A DNA stretch of 64,000 nucleotides from assembly GCF_009362815.1 (NCBI RefSeq), contig NZ_WHNX01000002.1:124001-188000 (forward strand), in the 5' to 3' direction. Below the pieces are notes generated by a model that did not search any database, was not told the origin of the DNA, and was given only the letters and a program-made list of their open reading frames with translations. This DNA is from Alkalibaculum sporogenes. GTDB lineage: Bacteria > Bacillota > Clostridia > Eubacteriales > Alkalibacteraceae. Both the position numbers and the translations under genes were made by a program. Below, one piece after another: positions 8,371 to 19,259 of the stretch. How positions within the stretch are numbered: position 1 is the first letter of the stretch; each line of letters begins with the position of its first letter.

Positions 8371-9102
8371 CTAAATAATTGCTGGTTGAATTACAATATT
8401 TACTCTTTCAATTTCCATATGTTCACCGTTCCAATTTAAATATGTTTCTACAGCTCCTAAATTATCTGAATTATCGATACCAATTATTCTTTGGTACACA
8501 ACTAATTTAAAGAGACCATTGTATTCTTCTATTATAGGGAAAATTGCACCTAAAGCTAGCACTGAACCGGACGTTTCTTTAATTAGACTACCTTTATCGT
8601 CGTAGATGCCTTTTTTAATGTATTTAGTTTTACGATCTAGAGCATTAAGTATATATTTAATATTGTCATCTTTATTAATAACTTCAATGCGAAAACATTC
8701 TACAAAATTAACATCATAAATAGAGATACTTTCAAAACTCTCAGAATTCAATAATAGAGAGATATGGTCATTTTGCAAACTATATAAGTAAGCAAGAATA
8801 TAACCGCCACTGCCGCCAGTATCTATTTTTACTAAAATATCAAGTTTCTTTATATTAGTAAAATTACCAAGAAACAATTTTGCATTGTAACCTGCAGCGT
8901 ATTCCATAGCTATTTTTATAACATTATTAGTTCTACCATCATGGACAACAATTGATATGTTTTCTGAAAAAAGTTCTTGCGAAGATGATTTTTCGCCTAC
9001 AAGGTATACCCTATCTACTACACCGTCACCAGTAACATCACCTAACTTATAATCAAGAAAATAGTATCTATATGAAACATTGTTATAAGTATCATACTGC
9101 AT
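8371..9102 (-). CDS. VCBS/FG-GAP-like repeat protein of unknown role
   Basis: This 243-residue protein lacks a signal peptide and starts MQYDTYNNVSYRYYF at ATG 9102 after AGGAGG. Near the N-terminus, LGDVTGDGVVDRVYL is a dockerin/EF-hand-like calcium loop typical of FG-GAP/VCBS repeats. Later segments (GNFTNIKKLDILVKIDTGGSGGY) look like a second repeat, and the tail (QRIIGIDNSDNLGAVETYLNWNGEHMEI) resembles proteins annotated as VCBS repeat-containing in clostridia. The function is unknown; a beta-propeller-like calcium-binding fold is plausible. It stands alone. Confidence 0.65.
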   Translation of the reverse strand: MQYDTYNNVSYRYYFLDYKLGDVTGDGVVDRVYLVGEKSSSQELFSENISIVVHDGRTNNVIKIAMEYAAGYNAKLFLGNFTNIKKLDILVKIDTGGSGGYILAYLYSLQNDHISLLLNSESFESISIYDVNFVECFRIEVINKDDNIKYILNALDRKTKYIKKGIYDDKGSLIKETSGSVLALGAIFPIIEEYNGLFKLVVYQRIIGIDNSDNLGAVETYLNWNGEHMEIERVNIVIQPAII

Positions 9103-9277
9103 ATTTATACCTCCTATTTCGTATAATACCATGTTATGCAATGTCATGCCCTTTGGTGTATAATAAGGTAGATAGTTTAGAGAATATCATGCTTGTTAAA
9201 AAGTTAATTCTTGACTTTATTTAATACAATTGCTATAAATATATAGATATAAATATAAAGATTAAAAGAGGTAGTAC

Positions 9278-10909
9278 ATGGATAATAAAATATTAATATT
9301 TGGACATAAAAATCCTGATACTGACAGTGTTTCAGCAGCTATATCATTGTCTTATTTGAAAAACAATTTAGGGGAAAATACTGAAGCATTTATTTTAGAT
9401 GAAGTTAATCAGGAGACTGCTTTTGTACTAGAATATTTCAATACAGATGCACCAGAGATATTAAATAATGTTAGGATTCAGTTAAAAGACTTATCATACG
9501 ATAAAAATGGTTTACCTTTTACATTTAGAGATTCCATATTAGACGCATATACATATATGAATCTAAATAAAATTAGAACATTGCCAATAGTATCCGATGA
9601 AAAAGTTTTACGTGGTCTAATTACAATGAAAGATATTGCTATGAGCCTAGTTCAAGAAGATCAGAGAAAATTACATACCTCATTTGATAATGTAATAAAT
9701 GGATTAGAAGGAGAAGAAATATGTAAGTTTGATGACTGTATTGATGGAAATATAATTGTTATAGCTTTTCACCTAGATACTGTAGAAGAAATGCAACTTT
9801 TTCAAGAAGACAGTATAATTATTGTAGGCGATCGATTTGATATAATACGAGCTGCTTTAGAAAAGAAAGTAGAGTTAATTATTATTACAGGAAATGTTAA
9901 TTTACCTGATGATTTATCTGAATTAGCAAAAGAAAATAAAGTAAATATTATACGTACAAACTACGATACCTATAGAACATCAAAAGTAATATATTTAACT
10001 AATTATGCATGTAATATTATGATAAGTGAAAATATACTTCAATTTAAAGAAGATGAATATTTAGATGAATGCAAAGAAGTGATTCAAGAATCACAACATT
10101 CTAAGTTTCCTATTATAAGCAAAGAAGGACAGTACTTAGGTATACTAGGCCGAGGTCATGTCATTAGTCCAGGTAAAAAGAAGGTCATTTTAGTTGATCA
10201 TAATGAATACTCTCAAAGTGCACTGGGTATCGATCAGGCAGAGATACTAGAAGTAATAGATCACCATAAGATTGGAGATATTTCCACTAGTATACCCATA
10301 AACTTTAGAAATTCGCCAGTGGGTAGTACAAACACTATTATTTATCAGATGTATATGGAAAATGGTGTTGATATCCCTTATGAAATTGCAGGTTTAATGC
10401 TATCAGGAATTATTTCAGATACACTATTATTAAAATCTCCAACAACTACCTCTCTAGATACTTACGCAGTAGGAGAATTGACAAAAAAAATATCAATAGA
10501 TCTTACAAAATACGCGATGGAAATGTTTCGAAGAGGTACAGATATATCAGGTAGAGATGTAGAAGATGTGTTTTACAGTGATTACAAGGAATTTAGTTTA
10601 GAAGGAACAAAAATCGGGATTTCTCAAGTTTTCACATTGAATATAGAAGCAATTAAAAAAAATATATATCAATATTTGAAATTAATAGAAGAAATAAATA
10701 GACAAAAAGATCAGTTTATTACCCTATTATTAGTTACTGATATTATTAAACAAGGCTCTTATGTTTTTTATAATGAAAGTAAAGACAGAGTGATAGAAAA
10801 TGCTTTTAAAAGAGACATGGAACAAGGAACATTTATAGAAGATTGTGTTTCTAGAAAGAAACAGGTTATTCCCATGCTAATACAAGGAATACATCAATCG
10901 AAAAGTTAG
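9278..10909 (+). CDS. ppaC: Manganese-dependent inorganic pyrophosphatase with CBS and DRTGG domains
   Basis: A family II (DHH) pyrophosphatase, which hydrolyses PPi to phosphate. The N-terminal motif GHKNPDTDSVSAA and the motif DHHKIGD supply the Mn2+ ligands; NSPVGSTNT and the C-terminal DHHA2 domain close the active site. Inserted between the two parts (about residues 65-300) are a CBS pair (NKIRTLPIVSDEKVLRGLITMKD; SKFPIISKEGQYLGILGRGHV) interrupted by a DRTGG domain. This regulatory insert in clostridial enzymes binds adenine nucleotides and, with DRTGG, diadenosine polyphosphates. Length 543 fits this class. The gene is monocistronic, with a terminator after it. Confidence 0.95.
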   Translation: MDNKILIFGHKNPDTDSVSAAISLSYLKNNLGENTEAFILDEVNQETAFVLEYFNTDAPEILNNVRIQLKDLSYDKNGLPFTFRDSILDAYTYMNLNKIRTLPIVSDEKVLRGLITMKDIAMSLVQEDQRKLHTSFDNVINGLEGEEICKFDDCIDGNIIVIAFHLDTVEEMQLFQEDSIIIVGDRFDIIRAALEKKVELIIITGNVNLPDDLSELAKENKVNIIRTNYDTYRTSKVIYLTNYACNIMISENILQFKEDEYLDECKEVIQESQHSKFPIISKEGQYLGILGRGHVISPGKKKVILVDHNEYSQSALGIDQAEILEVIDHHKIGDISTSIPINFRNSPVGSTNTIIYQMYMENGVDIPYEIAGLMLSGIISDTLLLKSPTTTSLDTYAVGELTKKISIDLTKYAMEMFRRGTDISGRDVEDVFYSDYKEFSLEGTKIGISQVFTLNIEAIKKNIYQYLKLIEEINRQKDQFITLLLVTDIIKQGSYVFYNESKDRVIENAFKRDMEQGTFIEDCVSRKKQVIPMLIQGIHQSKS

Positions 10910-10964
10910 TTGTAAATAATATTATAAAAGTAATCATGTAAGTAAGTTGGAAATTTTAGTTAAA

Positions 10965-11001
10965 AAAACCTAGAATAGCATGTTATTATTCTAGGTTTTC
11001 C
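10965..11001. terminator. Bidirectional terminator between ppaC and ndk
   Basis: AAAACCTAGAATA (10965-10977) pairs perfectly with TATTCTAGGTTTT (10987-10999). Flanking A- and T-runs let it act on both convergent transcripts. Confidence 0.9.
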
Positions 11002-11031
11002 TTATAAAGTAGAATTTTTCTAAATTAAAGT

Positions 11032-11436
11032 TTATTTAATAAAATAAGCTACTTCCCTTTTTGAACTTTCTATAGAATCAGAAGAGTGAATCAAGTTTTC
11101 GTTTTTTGTACTAGCATAAGTTCCACGAATGGTTCCTGCATCTGCCTCTAAAGGGTCTGTTGCGCCACATAATTTACGCATTCCCTTAATAACATTATCT
11201 CCTGAAACTACCATTATTACTACAGGTCCACTACTCATATAATCTAAAAGGTCAGGAAAGAAACCTTTACCTTTATGTTCATCATAGTGATATGTAAGGT
11301 CCTCTACACTTAGAGTCTTCATATTCATTGATTCAATAGTATAATTCTTTTCTTCTATCTTGCCAATGATTTTACCTACAAGGTTTCTTTTTATTGCATC
11401 GGGCTTTAAAATAATTAAAGTTTTTTCACATTGCAC
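11032..11436 (-). CDS. ndk: Nucleoside diphosphate kinase
   Basis: This enzyme transfers the gamma phosphate of ATP to NDPs through a phospho-histidine. The 134-residue product has TLIILKPDA near the start, KGFFPDLLDYMSSGPVV, GATDPLEADAGTIRG and NLIHSSDSIESSKRE, where His117 is the catalytic residue. The usual NIIHGSDS is here NLIHSSDS, a mild change. I chose GTG 11436, giving VQCEKTLI, because AAGGGGTG lies just upstream; the upstream in-frame extension is not conserved in type. Monocistronic and convergent with ppaC. Confidence 0.94.
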   Translation of the reverse strand: MQCEKTLIILKPDAIKRNLVGKIIGKIEEKNYTIESMNMKTLSVEDLTYHYDEHKGKGFFPDLLDYMSSGPVVIMVVSGDNVIKGMRKLCGATDPLEADAGTIRGTYASTKNENLIHSSDSIESSKREVAYFIK

Positions 11437-11679
11437 TCGTATACACCCCTTATATATTATCATCTTAAAAAGTATATCATTATAAGAAATAAAATGAAAT
11501 CGTTTTACTGAGAAATGAAAAGTTAACTTTTTGTCATACAATCACATATTTTAAAAATATATATATTTACAATATAACAATAATAAAATCACTTTTACGC
11601 CATATTTCATCTTTAAATATAAAAAAATCATGATATAATGGTTATTCAATTAGTATACATGTAAAAGGGGTTTATCTAA

Positions 11680-12429
11680 ATGAAAGAACATTCATTAGTT
11701 TTGTTAATAACGTCTATAATAATATTTATTTCAGGTGTAATAATGAGTATTTTTACTATTGTAATTTTAGATATTGATATATTAGAGGCATTTCGAGTAT
11801 ATCCAGTACTTAATTTTGTACTAACTATAGCGTTAATTGCTCTTATAGCTTTTTATATTACTATGTTTGTTAGACAATATAGAAATCTTTATAAAGAAAA
11901 GCAAATAAAAGAGCAAATGGAAATGGTTAGGCTTGATAATTTAACCCAACTTTATAATTTCGATTATTTTATTAATGTTATGAAAACCGTAGAAGCACCT
12001 TTTTGCTTGGTTATGCTAGATATTGATAATTTTAAAGAAATTAATGAAAAATTTGATTCTGTTATAGGCGATCTAGTTTTGAAAGTAATTGCAAAATCTA
12101 TTAAAGAAAACATACGCCTTTCAGATATAGTAGCAAGATATCAAGGAGATGCTTTTGTGATTATTCTAAAAAATTGTCCTCCTAAAAATGCAATTACACT
12201 TATGGAATTAGTAAGAACATATATTAAAGAAAATGAGAGATTATCTGAGAAAGACATTAAGCTCTCAACATCAGTAGGAATACACTATGTAACAAAAAAT
12301 GAACCTGAAGAAGTATTGTTTAGAAATATTGTAGAGGCTTTATGTGTTGCAAAGACAAATGACGAAGATCATAAGGTAGTACTGTATAGTAAAGCTCATA
12401 AAAAAGAAAAATTGATGAGAGTACAATAA
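11680..12429 (+). CDS. Membrane GGDEF-domain protein with degenerate active site
   Basis: Two hydrophobic N-terminal helices (about residues 6-28 and 41-63) and a short coiled linker precede a GGDEF domain starting at RLDNLTQLYNFDYF. The catalytic signature is RYQGDAF in place of GGDEF: the first Gly is Gln and the metal-binding Glu is Ala, so cyclase activity is doubtful. The inhibitory I-site, RLSD, sits exactly five residues upstream of the signature and is intact. The protein may therefore be a membrane c-di-GMP receptor or a dead enzyme. GGGG before ATG 11680 is the ribosome binding site. Monocistronic. Confidence 0.85.
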   Translation: MKEHSLVLLITSIIIFISGVIMSIFTIVILDIDILEAFRVYPVLNFVLTIALIALIAFYITMFVRQYRNLYKEKQIKEQMEMVRLDNLTQLYNFDYFINVMKTVEAPFCLVMLDIDNFKEINEKFDSVIGDLVLKVIAKSIKENIRLSDIVARYQGDAFVIILKNCPPKNAITLMELVRTYIKENERLSEKDIKLSTSVGIHYVTKNEPEEVLFRNIVEALCVAKTNDEDHKVVLYSKAHKKEKLMRVQ

Positions 12430-12454
12430 AAACAAATAATTAAATAAACGTATT

Positions 12455-12493
12455 AAGACAAGGCAAAAAAATATATGAGCTTTGTCTTTTTTT
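12455..12493 (+). terminator. Terminator after the GGDEF gene
   Basis: AAGACAAGGC (12455-12464) pairs with GCTTTGTCTT (12479-12488) with one mismatch and is followed by a run of T. Confidence 0.85.
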
Positions 12494-12604
12494 ATATTAC
12501 TGAAGTTTTCTATTAAATTACTTTAATATACCTAAACCAGTAACAAATTTATAGTGAAACAGTATTATGAAAATAAAAGGGGAAGTGGAAGTGGTGGAAT
12601 ATAA

Positions 12605-13876
12605 ATGGAAACTTTAAGAATAGGTTCAACAGGACCGAATGTAAAACTAATACAAAGTTTATTAAATAGGATAGGTTATCCCGCAGGACCTATAGATGGA
12701 GTTTTTGGAGAACAGACAAGAAGTGCTGTTATAGCATTTCAAAGAGATAATAGATTAACTGCAGATGGAATTGTAGGACCAGCAACTTGGAGTTTGTTTG
12801 AAAGATTCCTAGAAGGATATGATACTTATATAGTTCAGTCAGGAGATACTTTTTTTAATATTGCAAGAAGGTATTATACAACAGTTAATGCAATAATGAC
12901 TGCAAATCCAACAGTAGACCCTATGAATTTAAGGATATCACAAGAACTCATAATACCATACGGAATAGATGTAGTATTTACTAATATCGATTATACTTAT
13001 GAAATAATGCAAAGAGATATACAAGGGTTACAAGCACGTTATCCATTTATAGAAGTAGGTAGTATAGGTACGAGTGTACTGGGAAAAGATCTGACCTATA
13101 TTAGATTAGGAACAGGACCAGTGGAAGTATCTTATAATGGGTCACACCACTCATTAGAGTGGATAACTACACCTCTACTAATGAAGTTTATTGAAAATTT
13201 CGCTAGAGCTTATGCAAGAGGCACAAGCATTAGAGGATACGATATAAGAGACATATGGAGTAGAAGCAGTATATATATAGTACCTATGGTTAATCCTGAT
13301 GGTGTAGATTTGGTCCTAGAAGGACTACAACCAGATAACCCATATTATGATCAGCTATTAGAGTGGAACGATACAGGGCTGCCATTTTCACAAGTATGGC
13401 AAGCTAATATTAGAGGCGTAGATCTAAATAGAAATTACCCTGCAGGATGGGAAGAAGCCAAAGCGCAAGAACCAGCCTTTGGAATAGATGGACCTGGTCC
13501 AACAAGGTATGGAGGACCATCACCACTATCAGAACCAGAAACTCAAGCCATGGCAGAGTTTACTAGACAACGAAACTTTAAGCTAGTTCTAGCCTATCAT
13601 TCGCAAGGAAGAGTAATCTTCTGGCAGTACCGAGATATGCTCCCACCCAGATCACGAGAGATAGGAGAAATATTTGCAGCAGCGAGTGGATATCTTTTGT
13701 CAGATGTACCTTATGAAGCTGCATATGCAGGCTACAAAGATTGGTTTATACAAGAATACAACCGCCCAGGATACACCATGGAAGTAGGACTAGGAAGAAA
13801 TCCACTGCCAATAACCCAATTTGATACAATATATAACAATAATGAGGAAGTGTTGTTGTTAGCACCCATAGTTTAG
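12605..13876 (+). CDS. M14-family gamma-D-glutamyl-diamino acid peptidase with PG-binding and LysM domains
   Basis: A 423-residue cell-wall enzyme. Order: peptidoglycan-binding type 1 domain (about 3-68; LRIGSTGPNVKLIQSLLNRIGY...FGEQTRSAVIAFQ), LysM (about 75-120; YIVQSGDTFFNIARRYYTT), then an M14 zinc carboxypeptidase domain. Zinc ligands are His and Glu of HHSLEW and the His of LAYHSQGRVIFW; the catalytic Glu is in YTMEVGLG, and substrate-binding Arg/Asn are in DLNRNYPAG. It should cut D-Glu-diamino acid bonds in peptidoglycan stems, like endopeptidase I of Bacillus sphaericus. There is no signal peptide, which fits spore or sporulation-associated enzymes of this class. Monocistronic. Confidence 0.92.
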   Translation: METLRIGSTGPNVKLIQSLLNRIGYPAGPIDGVFGEQTRSAVIAFQRDNRLTADGIVGPATWSLFERFLEGYDTYIVQSGDTFFNIARRYYTTVNAIMTANPTVDPMNLRISQELIIPYGIDVVFTNIDYTYEIMQRDIQGLQARYPFIEVGSIGTSVLGKDLTYIRLGTGPVEVSYNGSHHSLEWITTPLLMKFIENFARAYARGTSIRGYDIRDIWSRSSIYIVPMVNPDGVDLVLEGLQPDNPYYDQLLEWNDTGLPFSQVWQANIRGVDLNRNYPAGWEEAKAQEPAFGIDGPGPTRYGGPSPLSEPETQAMAEFTRQRNFKLVLAYHSQGRVIFWQYRDMLPPRSREIGEIFAAASGYLLSDVPYEAAYAGYKDWFIQEYNRPGYTMEVGLGRNPLPITQFDTIYNNNEEVLLLAPIV

Positions 13877-14133
13877 GCAAAGTAAAGCATAGAAATTACT
13901 ACTCTATAAATTTAATCAGTAATCATTAATATGACTCATAAGAGGGATAATGGTATGCTCCCCTTGTGGGTTATTTATATTATTAATACACAGAATATTG
14001 TAGATAAAAGAAGGAAAAAGGAGATTTGTGTAGAATATAATATTTATGGAATAAATATCTAATCGATAAAAATACTGTTATTACATCGAACAACTAAAAT
14101 ATTAGCTCAAGTAAATATGAGAGAAGGTTTTGT

Positions 14134-15111
14134 ATGAGTGAAATCGGGAATGCTCTAAAAATGTTAACGATCTTAAAGAGCAGAGGGAAGAAGACGAAAA
14201 AAGAATTAGCACAAACGATAGAAGTATCAGAAAAACAAATTCAGAGATATAAGGACAAACTTGAACAAGCAGGTATTTATATTGAATCTGAAAATGGGAG
14301 ATATGGAGGGTATTTTATAAATGACGATCAATTTTTATGGCAGTTAACCACGACGGAAGAAGAAATAACTATCCTTGAGATGATCAATAAGAAGTTAAAG
14401 AGTGAACAATATCCATTTATCAATGACTATTTATTTTTAATAGATAAGTTAAAAGCGACGAGAAAAAATACAAACAATGATTCTATTATGAACTCATACT
14501 TGGTTAAACAGCCAACTGCTTCTTATAAGAGTGAAGATGTTCGCAATAAGATGATAGATATTCAAGCTGCTATTTTATTAAAGCAGAAAATTAAGATGAA
14601 ATATGTTTCTTTATCGTCAGGTTTGAAAGAAAGAGTCATACACCCTTATGGAATCTTTCAGTATGGAGGCGATACCTATTTTGTTGCACACTGTCAGTAT
14701 AGAGATAAAATACTTGATTTCAAATTGAACAGGATAGCGGAATATCAAGTATTAGATGAATACTTTCAAAAAGATGATAATTTTACTTTTCAAAACTATT
14801 TAAAAGACAGCTTTGGAATTTTTAAAGATGATGAGATTAAATTAAAGCTAAAAATCACTAAGCCATTTTCACATATAGTTAAGGAAAAAATATATAGCCC
14901 AAACCAAAAGATAATGGATTTAGATCAAGATACAATTATATTCGAGGCAAAAATGAAAGGCAAAACTGAAATTATTAATTGGATTCTGAGCATGCGAGAT
15001 TGTGTAACGGTACTTGAACCAGAAAATTTTAGAGAAGAAATTAAAGATGTAATTGAGGCGATGTTAGAGAAGTATAATGGTAATGTTGAGATAGAAAGTA
15101 ATAATTGTTAA
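14134..15111 (+). CDS. WYL-domain transcriptional regulator (HTH_11 + WYL), probable CRISPR regulator
   Basis: The first ~60 residues are a winged helix (MLTILKSRGKKTKKELAQTI, then SEKQIQRYKDKLEQAGIYIE), followed by a WYL ligand-sensing domain from about residue 145 (QKIKMKYVSLSSG, ERVIHPYGIFQYGGDTYFVAHCQYR, FKLNRIAEYQVLDEYF) and a C-terminal WCX-type extension. WYL regulators often control CRISPR-Cas and other defence loci and may sense nucleic-acid ligands. This gene lies 95 bases upstream of cas6 on the same strand, with a palindrome in between. Sign of regulation cannot be read from sequence. Confidence 0.88.
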   Translation: MSEIGNALKMLTILKSRGKKTKKELAQTIEVSEKQIQRYKDKLEQAGIYIESENGRYGGYFINDDQFLWQLTTTEEEITILEMINKKLKSEQYPFINDYLFLIDKLKATRKNTNNDSIMNSYLVKQPTASYKSEDVRNKMIDIQAAILLKQKIKMKYVSLSSGLKERVIHPYGIFQYGGDTYFVAHCQYRDKILDFKLNRIAEYQVLDEYFQKDDNFTFQNYLKDSFGIFKDDEIKLKLKITKPFSHIVKEKIYSPNQKIMDLDQDTIIFEAKMKGKTEIINWILSMRDCVTVLEPENFREEIKDVIEAMLEKYNGNVEIESNNC

Positions 15112-15124
15112 ATATCTTCTAAAT

Positions 15125-15157
15125 GGACAACATATGTCCTACTTAGGAATGTATAAT
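15125..15157 (+). promoter_or_regulatory. Putative cas operon promoter with palindromic operator
   Basis: GGACA-acata-TGTCC (15125-15139) is a 15-bp inverted repeat located upstream of a TATAAT box (15152-15157). No good -35 hexamer stands 17 bases upstream of that box, which would suit an activator or a repressor overlapping the -35 region. The WYL regulator encoded immediately upstream is the natural candidate. Confidence 0.5.
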
Positions 15158-15206
15158 AGGGATATTAAGGTAAATGTTGAGGTGAAAAAGTAGAGGAGGT
15201 GAAAAA

Positions 15207-15935
15207 ATGAGGTTTTCTACAGAATTATTATTAGACAATGAGTTATTACCAAAAGATAAAAATAGAATAATTATTTCTGTTTTAAAAACGTGTTTTAGTT
15301 CATATAACAAAGACTATTTTGAGAATTTATATGAAATAAATCCAAATTTGACGAAAGATTTTACTTTTTCATTATATTTAGGACAATGCAAATTTCTCAG
15401 AGAAGATATCTTAATCCCTGAGAAGAAGATAATATTAAATTTTTCAGCATTTAATATTGAAGATGGAATTATGTTTTACAACTCTTTTTTATCAAATAAA
15501 TCAAAACAAATACATATAAAAAATAATGTGTTGACCATTAATAAGATTAATTTAATTAAAGAGAAACTAATTTATAATGATACTGTTATATTGAAAACGT
15601 TAAGCCCAATTGTCGTTAGAGAGCATTGTGGTGATAATCAAAAGACCTGGTATCATTCTTTACGATCTGAAGAGGGACAAGTTATTTTTAGACAGAATTT
15701 AGAGTATCAGCTTAAAGATGCATTTGGTGAAAGAGTACAATATGATTGTGAAGGTTTAAAGGTTGAGTTTTCTGATTCTCTTAAAGAGGTTAAAGTCAAA
15801 AACTATGGAATAGAAGTATTATCAAATATCGGCAAAGTCAAAGTCACAGGGCAGACGTATATTTTAGATTACTTATATAAAGCAGGGATAGGTAGTAAAA
15901 GAGGCAGTGGCTTCGGTATGGTAGACATTGTATAG
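15207..15935 (+). CDS. cas6: CRISPR pre-crRNA endoribonuclease Cas6
   Basis: Cas6 cuts the repeat transcript and holds the crRNA 3' end. The 242-residue protein ends with the family's glycine-rich loop (LYKAGIGSKRGSGFGMVDIV) and has the two-ferredoxin-fold layout expected of clostridial Cas6. His-containing segments (EHCGDNQKTWYHSL) may supply the catalytic base, which cannot be fixed without structure. Start ATG 15207 follows GAGGAGGTG. First gene of the operon, with cas8b starting 16 bases after its stop. Confidence 0.92.
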   Translation: MRFSTELLLDNELLPKDKNRIIISVLKTCFSSYNKDYFENLYEINPNLTKDFTFSLYLGQCKFLREDILIPEKKIILNFSAFNIEDGIMFYNSFLSNKSKQIHIKNNVLTINKINLIKEKLIYNDTVILKTLSPIVVREHCGDNQKTWYHSLRSEEGQVIFRQNLEYQLKDAFGERVQYDCEGLKVEFSDSLKEVKVKNYGIEVLSNIGKVKVTGQTYILDYLYKAGIGSKRGSGFGMVDIV

Positions 15936-15950
15936 GAGGAGGTGAAAAAA

Positions 15951-17619
15951 GTGGGAGAGAAAATCAAGCTAGAGATGAATGATTGGTTATTTAATGCTGG
16001 TTTAGTAGGGTTGGTTAATATCTTACAGCATGCAGGTGATCCTATAGAAATTAAGGATCAGTATGTTGAATTCGATTCTGTTATATTAGAAGGTTTTGAA
16101 GAGAAATATTTTAAGTATTTGATTGACAAATATGAAATGTCACTTTCTTGGTATAAGATTGTATCCTATGAAAACACTATTAGTTATTTTGAAAACAGTA
16201 ACTTCGAATCTTTTACAGTTGATCATCTAGAAAATTTAAATCATTACATAAAAGATATAGCAAAGTATTATTTTAATAGTGCTAGTTACAAAGCTGCATA
16301 TGAGATTATTTATTCAAAGGTAGATGTTTTGAGTTTAGTCAAAAAAATTGAGACAATTAAACTAAAAAAGAATGAGAACGTAGATGATAAAATTGAAGAG
16401 ATCAAAGAAAAATTTACACAATTAAAGGTGCTAATTCATTATTGCAAGGAATATGAAAGCAAAAAATATTTGGCAGGAAAAAATGTAATTTATACAATTG
16501 TCAAAAACGCATGGAATGGTGTCTCCTTTTTAAATTCACAAACAAAAGAAAAGGATATGTATGATGATTACAATAATTATTTTATTATCCCTATTAAATC
16601 ATACATTGATAATAAGAAAGCAACCTACAAATATAATTGCTTTGTATGCAATAAAGGAATTACAGATTTAAAGAATGATCTAAGCTTCTTAAACAATACT
16701 GGATTTGATGTCAGTAGAAAATCATCTCATGTTTGGCATTTTAACAATGATGTTGCATTATGTCCAGTATGCAAATTAGTTTATTCCTGCATACCGGCTG
16801 GGATGACATATGTATCTAATAAAGGTATATACATCAATGAAGGATCTAGACTTCAATCTGCCATTAATATTAATAATAAAATTAAAACTGAGATGTTAAA
16901 AGAGACACAAGACAATAGAAGTATTACTTACAGAGGATTAGTATATGCCATTCATGAACAGTTTAATGATGGATCGAAATATGACTTAGCAGATATTCAG
17001 GTGGTTAAATATGAAGAAGAGAAGTACCGATTTAATATCTTATCTAAACAAATGTTAAGAATAATAAATTTATCAAAAGAAGACCTAAACAACATTATTA
17101 ATTGTGGATTTACAGAATCAAAAATGTATTTTAATGTATATGAGCTTGTAATGGAACGTATTTTAAACAATCAGAATTTATTTACATTAATACATAAACT
17201 TTTAGTATGTAAGTTATCTAATCCCACAAATTGCAGATTTAGCATGAAACAAGTACAGAAAGTATTAACTATAAATTTAAGAATAATGGAGGGGTTGGGG
17301 TATATGGAAAAGTTAGAGAAAGATATCATAAAGCAAGCGAATACTTCAGGGTATTATCTCAGAGAAGAATATAGAGGTAAAGGTTCAAAGGATAAATTAA
17401 ACGGTATATCCTATAGACTTCTGAATGCATTAAAGACAAGTAACAAAAATATGTTTATGGATACACTATTAAATTGTTATTTGTATGCACAAAAAACTGT
17501 ACCCATGATATTTTTAGAGGCATTGAAGGATGATGAAAAATATAAAACAATTGGTTATGCTTTTGTTACTGGATTAATAGAAGGAAAAGAGACTAGCAAT
17601 AAAAATGGAGGAGATAAAA

Positions 17620-17627
<8 letters not shown>
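15951..17627 (+). CDS. cas8b: Type I-B Cascade large subunit Cas8b (Cst1, CXXC-CXXC)
   Basis: Two CXXC knuckles, NCFVCNKG (near residue 230) and LCPVCKLVY (near 270), identify the Cst1/Cas8a1-b1 group of the Tneap-type I-B system. In Cascade this subunit recognises the PAM and recruits Cas3. GTG 15951 is preferred over GTG 15942 because the AGGAGGTG at 15937-15944 would overlap the earlier codon; this gives 558 residues. The gene overlaps cas7 by 8 bases, so translation is coupled. Confidence 0.88.
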
Positions 17628-19240
<1,613 letters not shown>

Positions 19241-19259
19241 GAAAAGAAGGTAAAAGCCT

